Shown here one piece after another: positions 18,601 to 26,838 of a DNA stretch of 54,632 nucleotides. The position numbers and the translations under genes were made by a program. Numbering within the stretch: the stretch's first letter is position 1; every line of letters begins with the position of its first letter. Below the pieces are notes generated by a model. The model saw only the letters and a list, made by a program, of their open reading frames with translations, was not told the DNA's origin and made no database searches. The DNA is taken from NCBI GenBank assembly GCA_044351265.1, contig JBILGC010000010.1, positions 1 to 54,632 of the forward strand, given 5' to 3'. This stretch comes from JAJTFA01 sp044351265. GTDB lineage: Bacteria; Bacteroidota; Bacteroidia; UKL13-3.

Positions 18601-18776
18601 ACGAAAGAAGCTATACCATGCTTGAGGAATATAATGTGCAAGCCTCTGTTAAATATCTTACAAAAATTCGCAACGTGGAAGATGCAATAGCCGGAGAGCA
18701 CAAAGTAAAAGGCCATGATGGTGGACACGAAGAGCACAAGGAAAAAGCACACGAAGCAGCAGAACATCATTCTTAA
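15624..18776 (+). CDS. actB: Alternative complex III subunit ActB (Mo-bis-MGD-like plus ferredoxin domains)
   Basis: The 1050-residue protein begins with a cytoplasmic-looking leader and a Tat-variant signal NRRDFLKYFGFSISAVALAAC (residues ~51-70). A molybdopterin-oxidoreductase-like domain follows, starting with CGACAAACSILVKT and running to about residue 700. The C-terminal third has four cysteine clusters: CTGCGACVVSC, CQQCGHAPCETVC, CVGTRYCANNC and CSFCIQ...CQQSC. In known complexes this subunit carries iron-sulfur clusters that feed electrons to ActA; the Mo cofactor is absent. The tail is His/Glu-rich (residues ~1025-1050). Second gene of the operon. Confidence 0.95.
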   Translation: MENKNKYWKGLEELNNDPKFLEQKRNEFAEGIPLEEVLTEQDGELTSNRRDFLKYFGFSISAVALAACNKTPVKNAIPYIVKPENVTPGIPNWYASTCGACAAACSILVKTREGRPIKIEGNNQSPLFQGGVCATGHASILGLYDNERLQGPKANGNDVDWNTLDAKITAALGSAKNIRIISCTINSPSTKKAIAEFTAKYPSAKHISYEAVSNSAMIEANAKAFGKAVVPGYNFDKANVIVSFGADFLGTWISPIEYTKQWVKNRKLTEGKTTMSRHIQFESTLSLTGSNADVRIPIKPNAEGVALISLYNKIAAMAGAPTLPAPQNIEFAANMIENTAKELWNAKANSVVVSGSNNLDNQLLVNAINSLLGNIGTTIDLDNVSNQKFSEDAAFENFVNELSSGSVDAVIFYNSNPVYSYYNSKKLEEAIKKAAVSIATNESPDETSSLCKFNAPDNHYLESWNDAEPRSGYFGLTQPTISPVFKTRQAQESFLKWAGNDTDFYTYLKNNWKTTLLSGSDQAWNNALHDGFYTAAAKAGQSYKMASLPSETVNPAYQAYTATKDKIELKLYTKVGLGDGTHANNPWLQELPDPISKATWDNYAAIGKVTADKLNLKDGDVVKISFKGGSIENLPVLIQPGQANGVVAVAVGYGRNSGGKVAKYVGKNAYPAASFNGKTFRYMNGDITVEKTGDDYRIAHTQTHHTIEGRNLIREASLKEYIKDPKAGNHFDAHIISLWSERDSKGHKWSMAIDMNACTGCGACVVSCNAENNVPVVGRKEILRGREMHWIRIDRYYRFKDKDGRSATREKNFAGSALGKPNEALIDNSPNSTTDFENVAVQFQPVMCQQCGHAPCETVCPVLATVHSSEGLNHMAYNRCVGTRYCANNCPFKVRRFNWFKYRANDDFDFYMNNDLGRMVINPDVTVRSRGVMEKCSFCIQRIQAGKLMAKLENRVVKDGDIKMACQQSCPSNAIVFGDLNDPNSEISKLYKNERSYTMLEEYNVQASVKYLTKIRNVEDAIAGEHKVKGHDGGHEEHKEKAHEAAEHHS

Positions 18777-18805
18777 TTTATTAATCAGAAATTAATTAAA
18801 GTAAC

Positions 18806-20221
18806 ATGTCATACGAATCTCCGATAAGAGAAACATTAGTAACCGGTGGCAAAACATACGCAGATGTAACCAATGACATTTTGCGTCCGCTGGAGCAAAA
18901 AGCAACCAAAAGTTGGTGGTTTGGATTCACCCTTTCCGCCCTGGTACTGGCATTGTGGATTGGTGCCACCACCTACACAGTAATGGTAGGTTTGGGTGCA
19001 TGGGGCATAAACAAAACAGTTGGCTGGGCTTTCGATATTACCAACTTCGTATTTTGGGTTGGTATTGGTCATGCCGGCACGCTCATCTCAGCAGTATTGC
19101 TTTTGTTCCGTCAGAAATGGCGCATGTCAATTAACCGCTCAGCAGAGGCGATGACCATTTTTGCGGTAATTTGCGCGGCCTCATTCATTCTTTCACACAT
19201 GGGTCGCCCTTGGATGGCTTACTGGCCTGTTCCGCTGCCTAATGCATTCGGTTCATTGTGGGTTAACTTTAACTCGCCTCTTGTATGGGACGTATTTGCC
19301 ATTTCCACTTACTTCTCGGTTTCATTGGTATTCTGGTATATCGGTTTAATACCAGATATTGCTTCCATTAGAGACAGAGCAACAACCAAGGTTCGTAAAT
19401 TCGTATACAACTTTTTCTCTATGGGCTGGAATGGTTCTACCCGCACCTGGCACAGATATGAAATGATTTCATTGATCCTTGCAGGTATTTCTACCCCACT
19501 TGTATTATCAGTGCACTCAATCGTATCAATGGACTTTGCTACATCTTTGGTTCCTGGCTGGCATACCACCATCTTCCCTCCATACTTTGTGGCTGGTGCT
19601 ATTTTTTCCGGATTTGGAATGGTGTTAACCTTGCTGGTTGTTGGTCGTGTGGTGCTTAAACAAGAAAATTATATAACCATGGGCCACCTGGATGCTATGT
19701 GCCGCATTGTAATGCTAACAGGTAGTATGGTAGGACTGGCTTATATTACCGAATTCTTTGTTGCCGCATATTCAGGAGTAGAATATGAGCAATACGCTTT
19801 TATTAACCGTGCGTTCGGTCCTTATTGGTGGAGCTACTGGACGATGATGACCTGTAATTTGATTGCTCCTCAGGTATTCTGGATTAAGTGGGCACGCTCA
19901 ACGCCATGGTTTATTTTCCTAATGTCTATCATAGTGAATATAGGAATGTGGTTCGAGCGTTTTGTGATTATCGTTACCTCTCTGCACCGCGATTTTATAC
20001 CTTCAAGCTGGAGTATGTATACACCTACGATTGTTGAAGTAAGCATCTTGATTGGTTCTTTCGGATTGTTCTTTACTTTATACTTCCTATTCTGCCGCTA
20101 CTTACCTACCATTAATATGGCTGAAATAAAATCAATTATTCCTACGCACCATGCCGATCAAGGACACGGCCAACCTGCACATGGTGAACACGCCAAGAAA
20201 GGAGATGCAGTTCATGGATAA
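18806..20221 (+). CDS. actC: Alternative complex III subunit ActC (NrfD-like membrane protein)
   Basis: The 471-residue protein is an NrfD/PsrC-family membrane subunit with about ten hydrophobic helices. It begins near residue 40 with WWFGFTLSALVLALWIGAT. Conserved family segments include GIGHAGTLISAVLLLFRQKW, SHMGRPWMAYWP, WNGSTRTWHRYE and VHSIVSMDFATS. It forms the quinol-binding membrane part of the complex together with ActF. The C-terminus is hydrophilic and His-rich (HHADQGHGQPAHGEHAKK). Its stop overlaps actD by eight bases (20214-20221). Confidence 0.95.
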   Translation: MSYESPIRETLVTGGKTYADVTNDILRPLEQKATKSWWFGFTLSALVLALWIGATTYTVMVGLGAWGINKTVGWAFDITNFVFWVGIGHAGTLISAVLLLFRQKWRMSINRSAEAMTIFAVICAASFILSHMGRPWMAYWPVPLPNAFGSLWVNFNSPLVWDVFAISTYFSVSLVFWYIGLIPDIASIRDRATTKVRKFVYNFFSMGWNGSTRTWHRYEMISLILAGISTPLVLSVHSIVSMDFATSLVPGWHTTIFPPYFVAGAIFSGFGMVLTLLVVGRVVLKQENYITMGHLDAMCRIVMLTGSMVGLAYITEFFVAAYSGVEYEQYAFINRAFGPYWWSYWTMMTCNLIAPQVFWIKWARSTPWFIFLMSIIVNIGMWFERFVIIVTSLHRDFIPSSWSMYTPTIVEVSILIGSFGLFFTLYFLFCRYLPTINMAEIKSIIPTHHADQGHGQPAHGEHAKKGDAVHG

Positions 20222-20738
20222 TAAAATGCTATTGGGGGTTTATGATAATCCCGATTCAACCTACACTGTTACCAAGCAATTGGTAAAAAGTGGTTATGAT
20301 GTTCATGATGTGTATACACCATTTGCCGTTCACGGATTAGATCGTGTAATGGGTGTGAAGAGAACACGCCTTTCCATTGCAGCATTTGTTTTTGCAATGT
20401 GTGGGGTTGCTTCTGCACTTACGTTAATTACTTATGCTTCCGCTATTGATTGGCCTATGAATATTGGTGGTAAACCATCACTCATCGGACCAGATTATAT
20501 TCCAATCACTTTCGAATTGGGTATTTTATTTACAGCATTCGGTATGGTGGGTAGTTTCTTTATTGTAAACCGCATGTTCTGGGGACGCAATACAAATGTG
20601 ATTGACATCCGCGTAACAGACGACCGCTTTGTTATTGCAGTTAATATTCACGAAAACAAAACCGATGTAAAAGCACTTGAAGGCATTTTTGTTTCAGGTG
20701 GTGCATTGGAAGTAAGAGAAAGGGTTAAAGAAATATGA
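20214..20738 (+). CDS. actD: Alternative complex III subunit ActD (DUF3341)
   Basis: I chose the ATG at 20214 (MDNKMLLGVYDNPDSTYTVT, 174 residues). The open frame upstream lies inside actC and has no family match. The protein shows the DUF3341 pattern: a cytoplasmic N-terminal domain with YDVHDVYTPFAVHGLD, then two membrane helices (residues ~55-85 and ~100-125), and a short C-terminal domain. ActD binds ActC in known structures. Its stop overlaps the actE start by ATGA. Confidence 0.93.
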   Translation: MDNKMLLGVYDNPDSTYTVTKQLVKSGYDVHDVYTPFAVHGLDRVMGVKRTRLSIAAFVFAMCGVASALTLITYASAIDWPMNIGGKPSLIGPDYIPITFELGILFTAFGMVGSFFIVNRMFWGRNTNVIDIRVTDDRFVIAVNIHENKTDVKALEGIFVSGGALEVRERVKEI

Positions 20739-21340
20739 AGAAATTAGTTTACACACTGCTTGGATTGGCAGGTTTAGCTTCATTAATAACAGCCTGCAGT
20801 GCAGGCGGAGATAATCCGGGTATTGAGTATGCCCCAAATATGTATCACTCTTTTGCGTATGAGCCACTATCGCAACTTGCCGAAGAGCCTAATACCATTA
20901 ATCCGCACGGAATGAATATGCGTGAACCGGTAAAAGGCACTATTGCCCGCGGTCAGTTGGATTACGCCAATTACAACGTAGCAAAATCAAACGATAATTA
21001 CGAAGCTGCAAGCGCATGGAAAAATCCTTTGCCAAAAACTGCTTATAATTTAGCCGAAGGTGAGCGTTTGTATAATATCAATTGTACTCCTTGTCATGCC
21101 GAAGACGGAAAAGGTGAAGGCACAATCGTTAAAGACGGAAAATATCCAAGGGTTCCTGCCTACAGCGATCGCTTACCAACAATCAATGCCGGTAAAGCAT
21201 TTTACTCTATTACCCATGGTAAGAACCTGATGGGGGCTTATGGTACGGTGCTTTCTCCAACTCAGCGCTGGCAAGTGATACACTACATTTATGAATTAAG
21301 TGGCGCTGCACCTGCTCAGGCCGAAACAATAACCAACTAA
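20735..21340 (+). CDS. actE: Alternative complex III subunit ActE, lipoprotein cytochrome c
   Basis: The 201-residue protein has a lipobox signal: MKKLVYTLLGLAGLASLITA then Cys21. The single haem motif CTPCHAEDGKGEG lies near residue 126, and a methionine candidate ligand is in GKNLMGAYG. It is anchored by lipid and transfers electrons within the complex. It overlaps actD by ATGA and is followed by actF after 25 bases. Confidence 0.95.
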   Translation: MKKLVYTLLGLAGLASLITACSAGGDNPGIEYAPNMYHSFAYEPLSQLAEEPNTINPHGMNMREPVKGTIARGQLDYANYNVAKSNDNYEAASAWKNPLPKTAYNLAEGERLYNINCTPCHAEDGKGEGTIVKDGKYPRVPAYSDRLPTINAGKAFYSITHGKNLMGAYGTVLSPTQRWQVIHYIYELSGAAPAQAETITN

Positions 21341-21365
21341 TCACCTGATAAAAAACTCATATACA

Positions 21366-22670
21366 ATGGAACATACAGACGTTCAAATCAGAGAAGAAAA
21401 ATTTGTATTCACCGACAAGGCAAAGCGCCTTTCATTTATCCTCATGGGTGTAGGCTTACTGCTTGCTTTAATCGGATACTTTACCTACCATCCTACTATT
21501 GAAGGATTTACCGATGAGCAGAATCATCACCTCCCTATGAAAAGATTATTGGGAAGCATGCTGTTTAACGGCTATTTCTTTTTTATCATTTCTACCTGTG
21601 CAGCGGTTTTTATAGCCATAAGCCAGTTGGCTAATGCCGGCTGGTATGTTGCTATTCGCAGAATACCAGAAGCCATGAGTGAATATATGACCTATGGAGC
21701 AGGCATTGTTATTTTAGTATTGCTTGTTGGGTTAACTACTTTATACCATTGGGCACACGATGGTGTAATGCAAAGTGATCCGCTACTTGCCAAAAAAACC
21801 TGGTATTTAAACAAAGCATTTTTCTATGCCCGTGTTATTTTGTTTACTTCTTTCTGGATTTGGTGTGCTGCCAAAATACGCCAATGGTCGCGTGAGGAAG
21901 ATGTAAATTCTACCGGTTTACTTGATACCACTTATTTCGATAAATCATTCCGCTTATCAGCTGCGTTCCTTTTTGTATTTGCATTTACCTTCTCCATGTT
22001 TGCATGGGATGTTACCATGAGTATGGATGCACACTGGTATTCTACCATCTTCACCGTTTATAACTTCGCTACAGGATGGGTTAGTGCATTAACCACAATT
22101 TACCTTTTAACTTGGTATCTACGATCACAAGGTTATTTGAATATTGTTACTGATGAGCATCAGCATGACTTAGGTAAATTTATGTTTGCCTTCTCTATTT
22201 TCTGGACCTATATGTGGGTTGCTCAGTTCCTCTTAATTTGGTATGCAAATATTCCGGAAGAGGTTGCCTATTACAAGCCACGTTTAGAAGGCACATATAA
22301 ACTTTCCTTCTTCTTTAATATCACAATGAATTTCTTTATTCCTTTCTTCCTTTTTATGAGAAGAGGTGCAAAGCGTCATAAAGGTTTAGGAGCATTTGTT
22401 GGTGCGTGTATCCTCATCGGACACTGGAATGATTGCTATTTAATGGTAATGCCTGGAGCAATGAATTTGGCTACTGAAATAACTGAGCATAATCCTACCG
22501 GAATTATTGAAACTCCATCTCAAGGATGGGGACTGATGGAACTTGGTTTCCTCGGTTTATTTGGCGGACTGTTTTTATTTGTAGTGCTTAAAGCGCTTAC
22601 AAAAGCAAATCTGTATCCAACTAAACATCCGTTTATTATGGAAAGTGCATTGCACGATACAGGCGTTTAA
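21366..22670 (+). CDS. actF: Alternative complex III subunit ActF (NrfD-like quinol oxidoreductase)
   Basis: The 434-residue integral membrane protein has about ten hydrophobic helices. Landmarks are SFILMGVGLLLALIGYFTY at the N-terminus, YHWAHDGVM, AFTFSMFAWDVTMSMDAHWY, TYMWVAQFLLIWYANIPEE and RRGAKRHKG. ActF is the second NrfD-like subunit and sits opposite ActC. It is the last gene of the operon; a hairpin terminator follows within 20 bases, and no cytochrome oxidase genes follow. Confidence 0.94.
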   Translation: MEHTDVQIREEKFVFTDKAKRLSFILMGVGLLLALIGYFTYHPTIEGFTDEQNHHLPMKRLLGSMLFNGYFFFIISTCAAVFIAISQLANAGWYVAIRRIPEAMSEYMTYGAGIVILVLLVGLTTLYHWAHDGVMQSDPLLAKKTWYLNKAFFYARVILFTSFWIWCAAKIRQWSREEDVNSTGLLDTTYFDKSFRLSAAFLFVFAFTFSMFAWDVTMSMDAHWYSTIFTVYNFATGWVSALTTIYLLTWYLRSQGYLNIVTDEHQHDLGKFMFAFSIFWTYMWVAQFLLIWYANIPEEVAYYKPRLEGTYKLSFFFNITMNFFIPFFLFMRRGAKRHKGLGAFVGACILIGHWNDCYLMVMPGAMNLATEITEHNPTGIIETPSQGWGLMELGFLGLFGGLFLFVVLKALTKANLYPTKHPFIMESALHDTGV

Positions 22671-22689
22671 TAGTTAAAATACTGCTACA

Positions 22690-22721
22690 AAAGCCTTCCT
22701 GAAAACAGGGAGGCTTTTTTT
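22690..22721 (+). terminator. Rho-independent terminator after actF
   Basis: AAGCCTTCCTG and CAGGGAGGCTT form an 11-base stem with one mismatch (a T:G pair in RNA) and a loop of four A, followed by T7. It ends the act operon; the T-run abuts the convergent thiN stop. Confidence 0.85.
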
Positions 22722-22725
22722 ATGA

Positions 22726-23388
22726 TTAATCTTTGCACTCCATAAGCAGCAAATCTCCTTGGCTGTGCGAAATGGTAACAAAACCATCATCTACTACCTG
22801 ATTGCTGCTGCCGCTTCGATAGCCAATAGCAAGAGATTCGTGGTGCAGGTTAAATTTCAATCCTGAGGTTATAACACCTTCTACCGTGCCCACAGGTATG
22901 AGTGAAAGAACTGTGCCGGCTGCATACCATTTTTTAAATTGCCCGGAGAGCGGAACAATACGTGAATAATCATCATACATAACAATATTGATTTGTGCTT
23001 TGTAACGAACAATGTCTGTTATATTAGTGAGATTATGATCGGCTCTTCGACCAGTGGCCCAAACAATGTTTACAGCCGCTAAACCTTTATCAATTAAGAA
23101 CTCAATTCCTTTTTGCAAATCGGTTTTGTTCTGATCGGGTGTATGAATAATCTCAATAGGCATTTGTTGCTGCAATTGCTCTAACGAATGATTATGGCTA
23201 TCAAAGTCGCCAAGCAGGGCATCCATCTTAATACCCAATTCCAGCACACGGTGTATTGCCCCGTCAAGCACCAATACATACGGACTCCACTCAAGCAACT
23301 GACCAAGCAAATCAGTGGAGCATGCTTCACCATTTGCAATGATTAGTGCAGGTTCTTGCCCTTCTTTAACAAAATGATGTGATGACAT
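22726..23388 (-). CDS. thiN: Thiamine pyrophosphokinase
   Basis: The 220-residue protein matches thiamine diphosphokinase. Landmarks: LIIANGE at the N-terminus, DGAIHRVLELGIKMDALLGD followed by FDS, TPDQNKTDLQKGIEFL, and the ATGRRADHNLTN segment. The C-terminal beta-sandwich includes PVGTVEGVITSGLKFNL and GSSNQV...VTISHSQGDLLLM. It transfers pyrophosphate from ATP to thiamine, giving the cofactor used by the E1 subunit encoded at 25008. It follows the DUF721 gene on the minus strand and meets the actF terminator tail to tail. Confidence 0.93.
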   Translation of the reverse strand: MSSHHFVKEGQEPALIIANGEACSTDLLGQLLEWSPYVLVLDGAIHRVLELGIKMDALLGDFDSHNHSLEQLQQQMPIEIIHTPDQNKTDLQKGIEFLIDKGLAAVNIVWATGRRADHNLTNITDIVRYKAQINIVMYDDYSRIVPLSGQFKKWYAAGTVLSLIPVGTVEGVITSGLKFNLHHESLAIGYRSGSSNQVVDDGFVTISHSQGDLLLMECKD

Positions 23389-23409
23389 AATCTATTTTGA
23401 ATAGCTATA

Positions 23410-23703
23410 CTACCTAATAATAACCTCATCAACAATTGCCTCTCCTGCAAATTGATTGACCAAATCAATTAGTTTGCCTCTGGAATAAGTGAGCTCATTT
23501 TTAAGTGCCGGTGATTCAATATGCAAGAATAACTTGCCCTTACTCAAATATATTTTTTGGGTGTGCCTAGCAATTAGTGGACCCACCAGCTGCTCCCAAG
23601 CATTTACCAGATTAACTTCTGTGAGTTTGCTTTTCATGGGTTTTGAATCTACTAATTCTTTAAGCACCTCCTGTATGGTTTGTTCATTTGATTTTCTAGC
23701 CAT
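23410..23703 (-). CDS. DUF721 (DciA-like) protein
   Basis: I start at the ATG of 23703 (97 residues); a TTG two codons upstream overlaps the recF stop. The product has the DUF721 pattern NAWEQLVGPLIARHTQKIYL, SKGKLFLHIESPALKNELTY and SRGKLIDLVN. In many bacteria DciA-type DUF721 proteins assist loading of the replicative helicase DnaB; in Bacteroidota the gene is a common companion of recF. It lies two bases after recF, clearly one operon. Confidence 0.8.
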   Translation of the reverse strand: MARKSNEQTIQEVLKELVDSKPMKSKLTEVNLVNAWEQLVGPLIARHTQKIYLSKGKLFLHIESPALKNELTYSRGKLIDLVNQFAGEAIVDEVIIR

Positions 23704-23705
23704 AA

Positions 23706-24809
23706 TCAAATTTCGTTTATTATTCCGTTATCTATATTAAAATATTTTACATGAGCCGGGATAGATGAAAAAACCTGTTGTAGCCTTTCTAAATGCGTAT
23801 CACTTACAAATATTTGTCCGAAAGAATCTTCAGCAATCATCATTAGTAATCTTTCCAAACGAAAGGCATCCAGCTTTTCAAAAATATCATCAAGCAGCAA
23901 TAAAGGCTTAATTCCGGTTAATTGTTTGAGGTAATTATACTGAGCCAGTTTTAAGGCAATAATAAAACTCTTTTGCTGGCCTTGTGAACCGAATTTTTTA
24001 AGCGCATAATCACCTATAAAAAAACCAATATCATCCTTATGAATACCTTTGGTCGTTCGGCCTGACATCATATCTGAATGCTCACTGCGCTTAATCAGTA
24101 AATCAAACGGTTCATGGTTGATATCACTCTCATAAACAATATTCACCCACTCATCTCTTGAGGCCATGTCCTGATAGAATAAGCGAAAAACAGGAATAAA
24201 TTTATTCAAAAAAGTCTTTCTGGTTTCATAAATCAACTTACCAGCAGTGCACAGTTGTTCATTGTAGGTTTCAAACAATACCGGATCAAAACTCTGCCCC
24301 TCCTGATAATTTTTAAGTTGCCGGTTACGGTGTTCAAGTACCCTATTATACATGAGTAAATTGCTCAGATAAACCTTATCAGTTTGCGAAATCATGCCGT
24401 CCAGAAACTTCCGTCTTTCCTCGCTGCTCTCCTGAATAAGCATGATATCATTTGGTGTAATCATAACCAAAGGCAAGTGGCCAATGTGGTCAGAAAACTT
24501 TTTGGGTTCATTGTTATTTACCTTAAGCACCTTGCGCTCCCCTCTTTGAACAAATAAACTTACCTGCTCCTCCATTTCGTTGCGCTTGTAATTACCTTCT
24601 ATTCGAAGCCAAGGTTCATCATGTTTTATATTAAACTGATCCTGCGCATTGAAATAACTTTTTGTAAAACTGAGATAATAGATAGCATCTAGCAGGTTGG
24701 TTTTGCCGGAACCATTCTTACCAACAAAACAATTGATACCGGGAGTGCAAATAACACATGCCGTTGCATAGTTTTTAAATTGGGTGATATTTAGGGCAGA
24801 TAGATGCAT
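23706..24809 (-). CDS. recF: DNA replication and repair protein RecF
   Basis: The 367-residue protein has the SMC-like ATPase layout. Walker A GKNGSGKTN lies at residues ~30-38, DAIYYLSFTKSYF follows, the signature FGSQGQQKS is near residue 275, and Walker B LLLLDDIFEKLD near residue 300. The D-loop and DTHLERLQ come near the end. RecF, with RecO and RecR, loads RecA at single-stranded gaps. The start ATG at 24809 gives MHLSALNITQFKNY, typical of the family. The neighbouring DUF721 gene is often found beside it. Confidence 0.96.
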   Translation of the reverse strand: MHLSALNITQFKNYATACVICTPGINCFVGKNGSGKTNLLDAIYYLSFTKSYFNAQDQFNIKHDEPWLRIEGNYKRNEMEEQVSLFVQRGERKVLKVNNNEPKKFSDHIGHLPLVMITPNDIMLIQESSEERRKFLDGMISQTDKVYLSNLLMYNRVLEHRNRQLKNYQEGQSFDPVLFETYNEQLCTAGKLIYETRKTFLNKFIPVFRLFYQDMASRDEWVNIVYESDINHEPFDLLIKRSEHSDMMSGRTTKGIHKDDIGFFIGDYALKKFGSQGQQKSFIIALKLAQYNYLKQLTGIKPLLLLDDIFEKLDAFRLERLLMMIAEDSFGQIFVSDTHLERLQQVFSSIPAHVKYFNIDNGIINEI

Positions 24810-24963
24810 GCCTTATGACACGCAATTTAACTTATTATTTATTGCGGCAATTGCGTTTAAGGCTTATTGTAATCGGAATAATCTTCACACATTCAGCTAT
24901 ATATAGCATCAATAGGAAATATTATACAAGATAAAAGCCTGATTAGCTGATTACTATAATTTC

Positions 24964-24993
24964 TTTGCTCACTGAAGTTTTTTCATAAATTTG
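24964..24993 (+). promoter_or_regulatory. Bacteroidota-type promoter of pdhA
   Basis: TTTG at 24964-24967 and TAAATTTG at 24986-24993 match the -33 (TTTG) and -7 (TAnnTTTG) elements of the phylum, separated by 18 bases. The pdhA start is 15 bases past the -7 element, so the leader would be very short. Confidence 0.65.
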
Positions 24994-25007
24994 CGGTTCT
25001 TCTAAAA

Positions 25008-26003
25008 ATGGCACAAACAAAGTTTACCAAAGAACACTACCTTAATTGGTATGAGCAGATGCTGCTAATGCGCAGATTTGAGGAAAAATCAGCTCAATTA
25101 TACGGCCAGCAAAAAATTAAAGGCTTTTGCCACCTGTATATTGGCCAAGAGGCTGTTGTAGCAGGCACCATGAGTGCATTACGGAAAGACGACAGAATAA
25201 TTACTGCATACAGAGACCATGCGCATGCTTTGGCATGTGGCATTTCTCCCAACGCAGTAATGGCTGAACTTTATGGAAAAGCCACCGGTTGCTCAAAAGG
25301 GAAAGGTGGCTCCATGCACATGTTTAGCAAAGAGCATAACTTTTTTGGCGGACACGGTATTGTAGGCGGGCAAATTGCCCTTGGAGCCGGCATAGCACTG
25401 GCCGACCAATATCGTGGAGGTAAACAGGTAACCGTTTGCTATATGGGAGATGGTGCAGTTCGTCAAGGAGCCTTGCATGAAACATTTAACATGGCGATGC
25501 TTTGGAAACTGCCTGTAATTTTTGTTTGCGAAAACAATGGTTATGCGATGGGTACATCCGTGGAGCGTACAACCAACGTAATGGATATTCATAAAATTGG
25601 TGCGGCTTATGAAATGCCTAACCAAGCTGTTGATGGCATGCAGCCGGAAACAGTACATGAAGCTATTGCTGCTGCAGCTGAGCGAGCTAGAAAAGGCGAT
25701 GGGCCTACTTTCCTTGAAATACGCACCTACCGCTACAGAGGTCACTCCATGAGTGATCCGGCTAAATACAGAACCAAAGAAGAAGTAGAAGAATACAAGA
25801 AAAAAGACCCACTTGAGGTAGTAAAGCAAACCATTTTAACAAAAAAGCATGCTGCTGAAAAATGGTTTGATGAGCTGGAATCTAAAATAGAAGTTGAGGT
25901 AAATGCAAGTGTAACCTTTGCAGAAAACTCACCTTATCCGGAAGCACACGCCTTATTTGAAGACGTTTACTCAGAACCCAATTACCCATTTATTACAGAA
26001 TAA
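25008..26003 (+). CDS. pdhA: Pyruvate dehydrogenase E1 component, alpha subunit
   Basis: The 331-residue protein is an E1-alpha of the thiamine diphosphate-dependent 2-oxo acid dehydrogenases. The GHGIVGGQIALGAGIA segment and the ThDP motif GDGAVRQG...CENN (about residues 147-178) are intact, as are RTYRYRGHSMSDP (phosphorylation-loop type) and LYGKATGCSKGKGGSMHMF. It decarboxylates pyruvate and acetylates the E2 lipoyl domain. The E1-beta and E2 genes are not next to it in this window; the following gene is a TPR protein 13 bases downstream. Confidence 0.95.
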   Translation: MAQTKFTKEHYLNWYEQMLLMRRFEEKSAQLYGQQKIKGFCHLYIGQEAVVAGTMSALRKDDRIITAYRDHAHALACGISPNAVMAELYGKATGCSKGKGGSMHMFSKEHNFFGGHGIVGGQIALGAGIALADQYRGGKQVTVCYMGDGAVRQGALHETFNMAMLWKLPVIFVCENNGYAMGTSVERTTNVMDIHKIGAAYEMPNQAVDGMQPETVHEAIAAAAERARKGDGPTFLEIRTYRYRGHSMSDPAKYRTKEEVEEYKKKDPLEVVKQTILTKKHAAEKWFDELESKIEVEVNASVTFAENSPYPEAHALFEDVYSEPNYPFITE

Positions 26004-26016
26004 AACAACGCACGCA

Positions 26017-26712
26017 ATGGCAGAAAATAAAGAAACAAACAACCTGGATTTAGACAAAACCTTAGTTGATACCACACATAAGGTAGAAGACTTTTATGCA
26101 AACAATAAGAAGCAAATTAATATTGCATTAATTGCTATAGTTGTTCTTATTGGCGGTTATGTAGGGTATAAAAAATTGATTTTAGAACCCATGGATATAG
26201 AAGCACAGAAAGAAATTTTCATGGCTCAAAAGTACTTTGAAATGGACTCGTTTGCATTGGCATTAAACGGCAATGATAAGTTTAAAGGATTTGAAGCCAT
26301 AGCTGAAGAATACGGTGCAGGTAAAGCGGGCAATCTGGCACACTACTATGCAGGTATCTGCAACCTAAGAATCGGGCAGTATGAAGCTGCTATTGAACAT
26401 TTGGAAGATTTCAGCACAGAAAATCTGCTTATTGGTCCATTGGCAGAAGGTGCTATTGGAGATGCTTACGTAGAATTGGGAGATTTGGATAAAGGGGTTA
26501 GCCATTATATGAAGGCAGCACGAATGAGCAAAAACAAACTCACTTCACCTGTATTCCTTAAAAAAGCAGGGATGGTTTATGAGGAGAAGCAATCCTATGG
26601 TGATGCGCTGGAAGCTTACCAAACCATTAAAAAAGATTTTGCTGAAAGTCAGGAAGCGCAAGATATTGATAAATATATAGCCCGTGCAACAGCATTAAAA
26701 GAAGGCAACTAA
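26017..26712 (+). CDS. Membrane-anchored tetratricopeptide-repeat protein
   Basis: I start at ATG 26017 (231 residues), 13 bases after pdhA; the longer frame begins inside pdhA. The protein has a hydrophilic head, one membrane helix (INIALIAIVVLIGGYVGY, about residues 37-54), then TPR-like helical repeats, for example NLAHYYAGICNLRIGQYEAA, GPLAEGAIGDAYVELGDLDK and GMVYEEKQSYGDALEAYQTI. The layout resembles the YfgM/Bacteroidota TPR group, which act as periplasmic chaperone partners. No catalytic motif is visible; the specific role is unknown. Confidence 0.8.
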   Translation: MAENKETNNLDLDKTLVDTTHKVEDFYANNKKQINIALIAIVVLIGGYVGYKKLILEPMDIEAQKEIFMAQKYFEMDSFALALNGNDKFKGFEAIAEEYGAGKAGNLAHYYAGICNLRIGQYEAAIEHLEDFSTENLLIGPLAEGAIGDAYVELGDLDKGVSHYMKAARMSKNKLTSPVFLKKAGMVYEEKQSYGDALEAYQTIKKDFAESQEAQDIDKYIARATALKEGN

Positions 26713-26730
26713 TTTATTAGAAGGATATTG

Positions 26731-26766
26731 AAGCCGCGCAGCCTTCGGCTGCGCGGCTTCTTTTTT
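26731..26766 (+). terminator. Strong hairpin terminator
   Basis: A 13-base GC-rich stem, AAGCCGCGCAGCC pairing with GGCTGCGCGGCTT around a TTC loop, is followed by C and T7. It ends the pdhA-TPR unit. Confidence 0.95.
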
Positions 26767-26838
26767 CAACCCTGCCCTCAAAAAATATATAACCATCACT
26801 GATATTTCAATTAACTTGCAGTAACCATTTAATTCTTC

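Noticed and set aside
25293..25829. 178-codon minus-strand frame
   Set aside because: It is antisense to pdhA, whose protein is fully conserved; the antisense product is low-complexity and has no domain.
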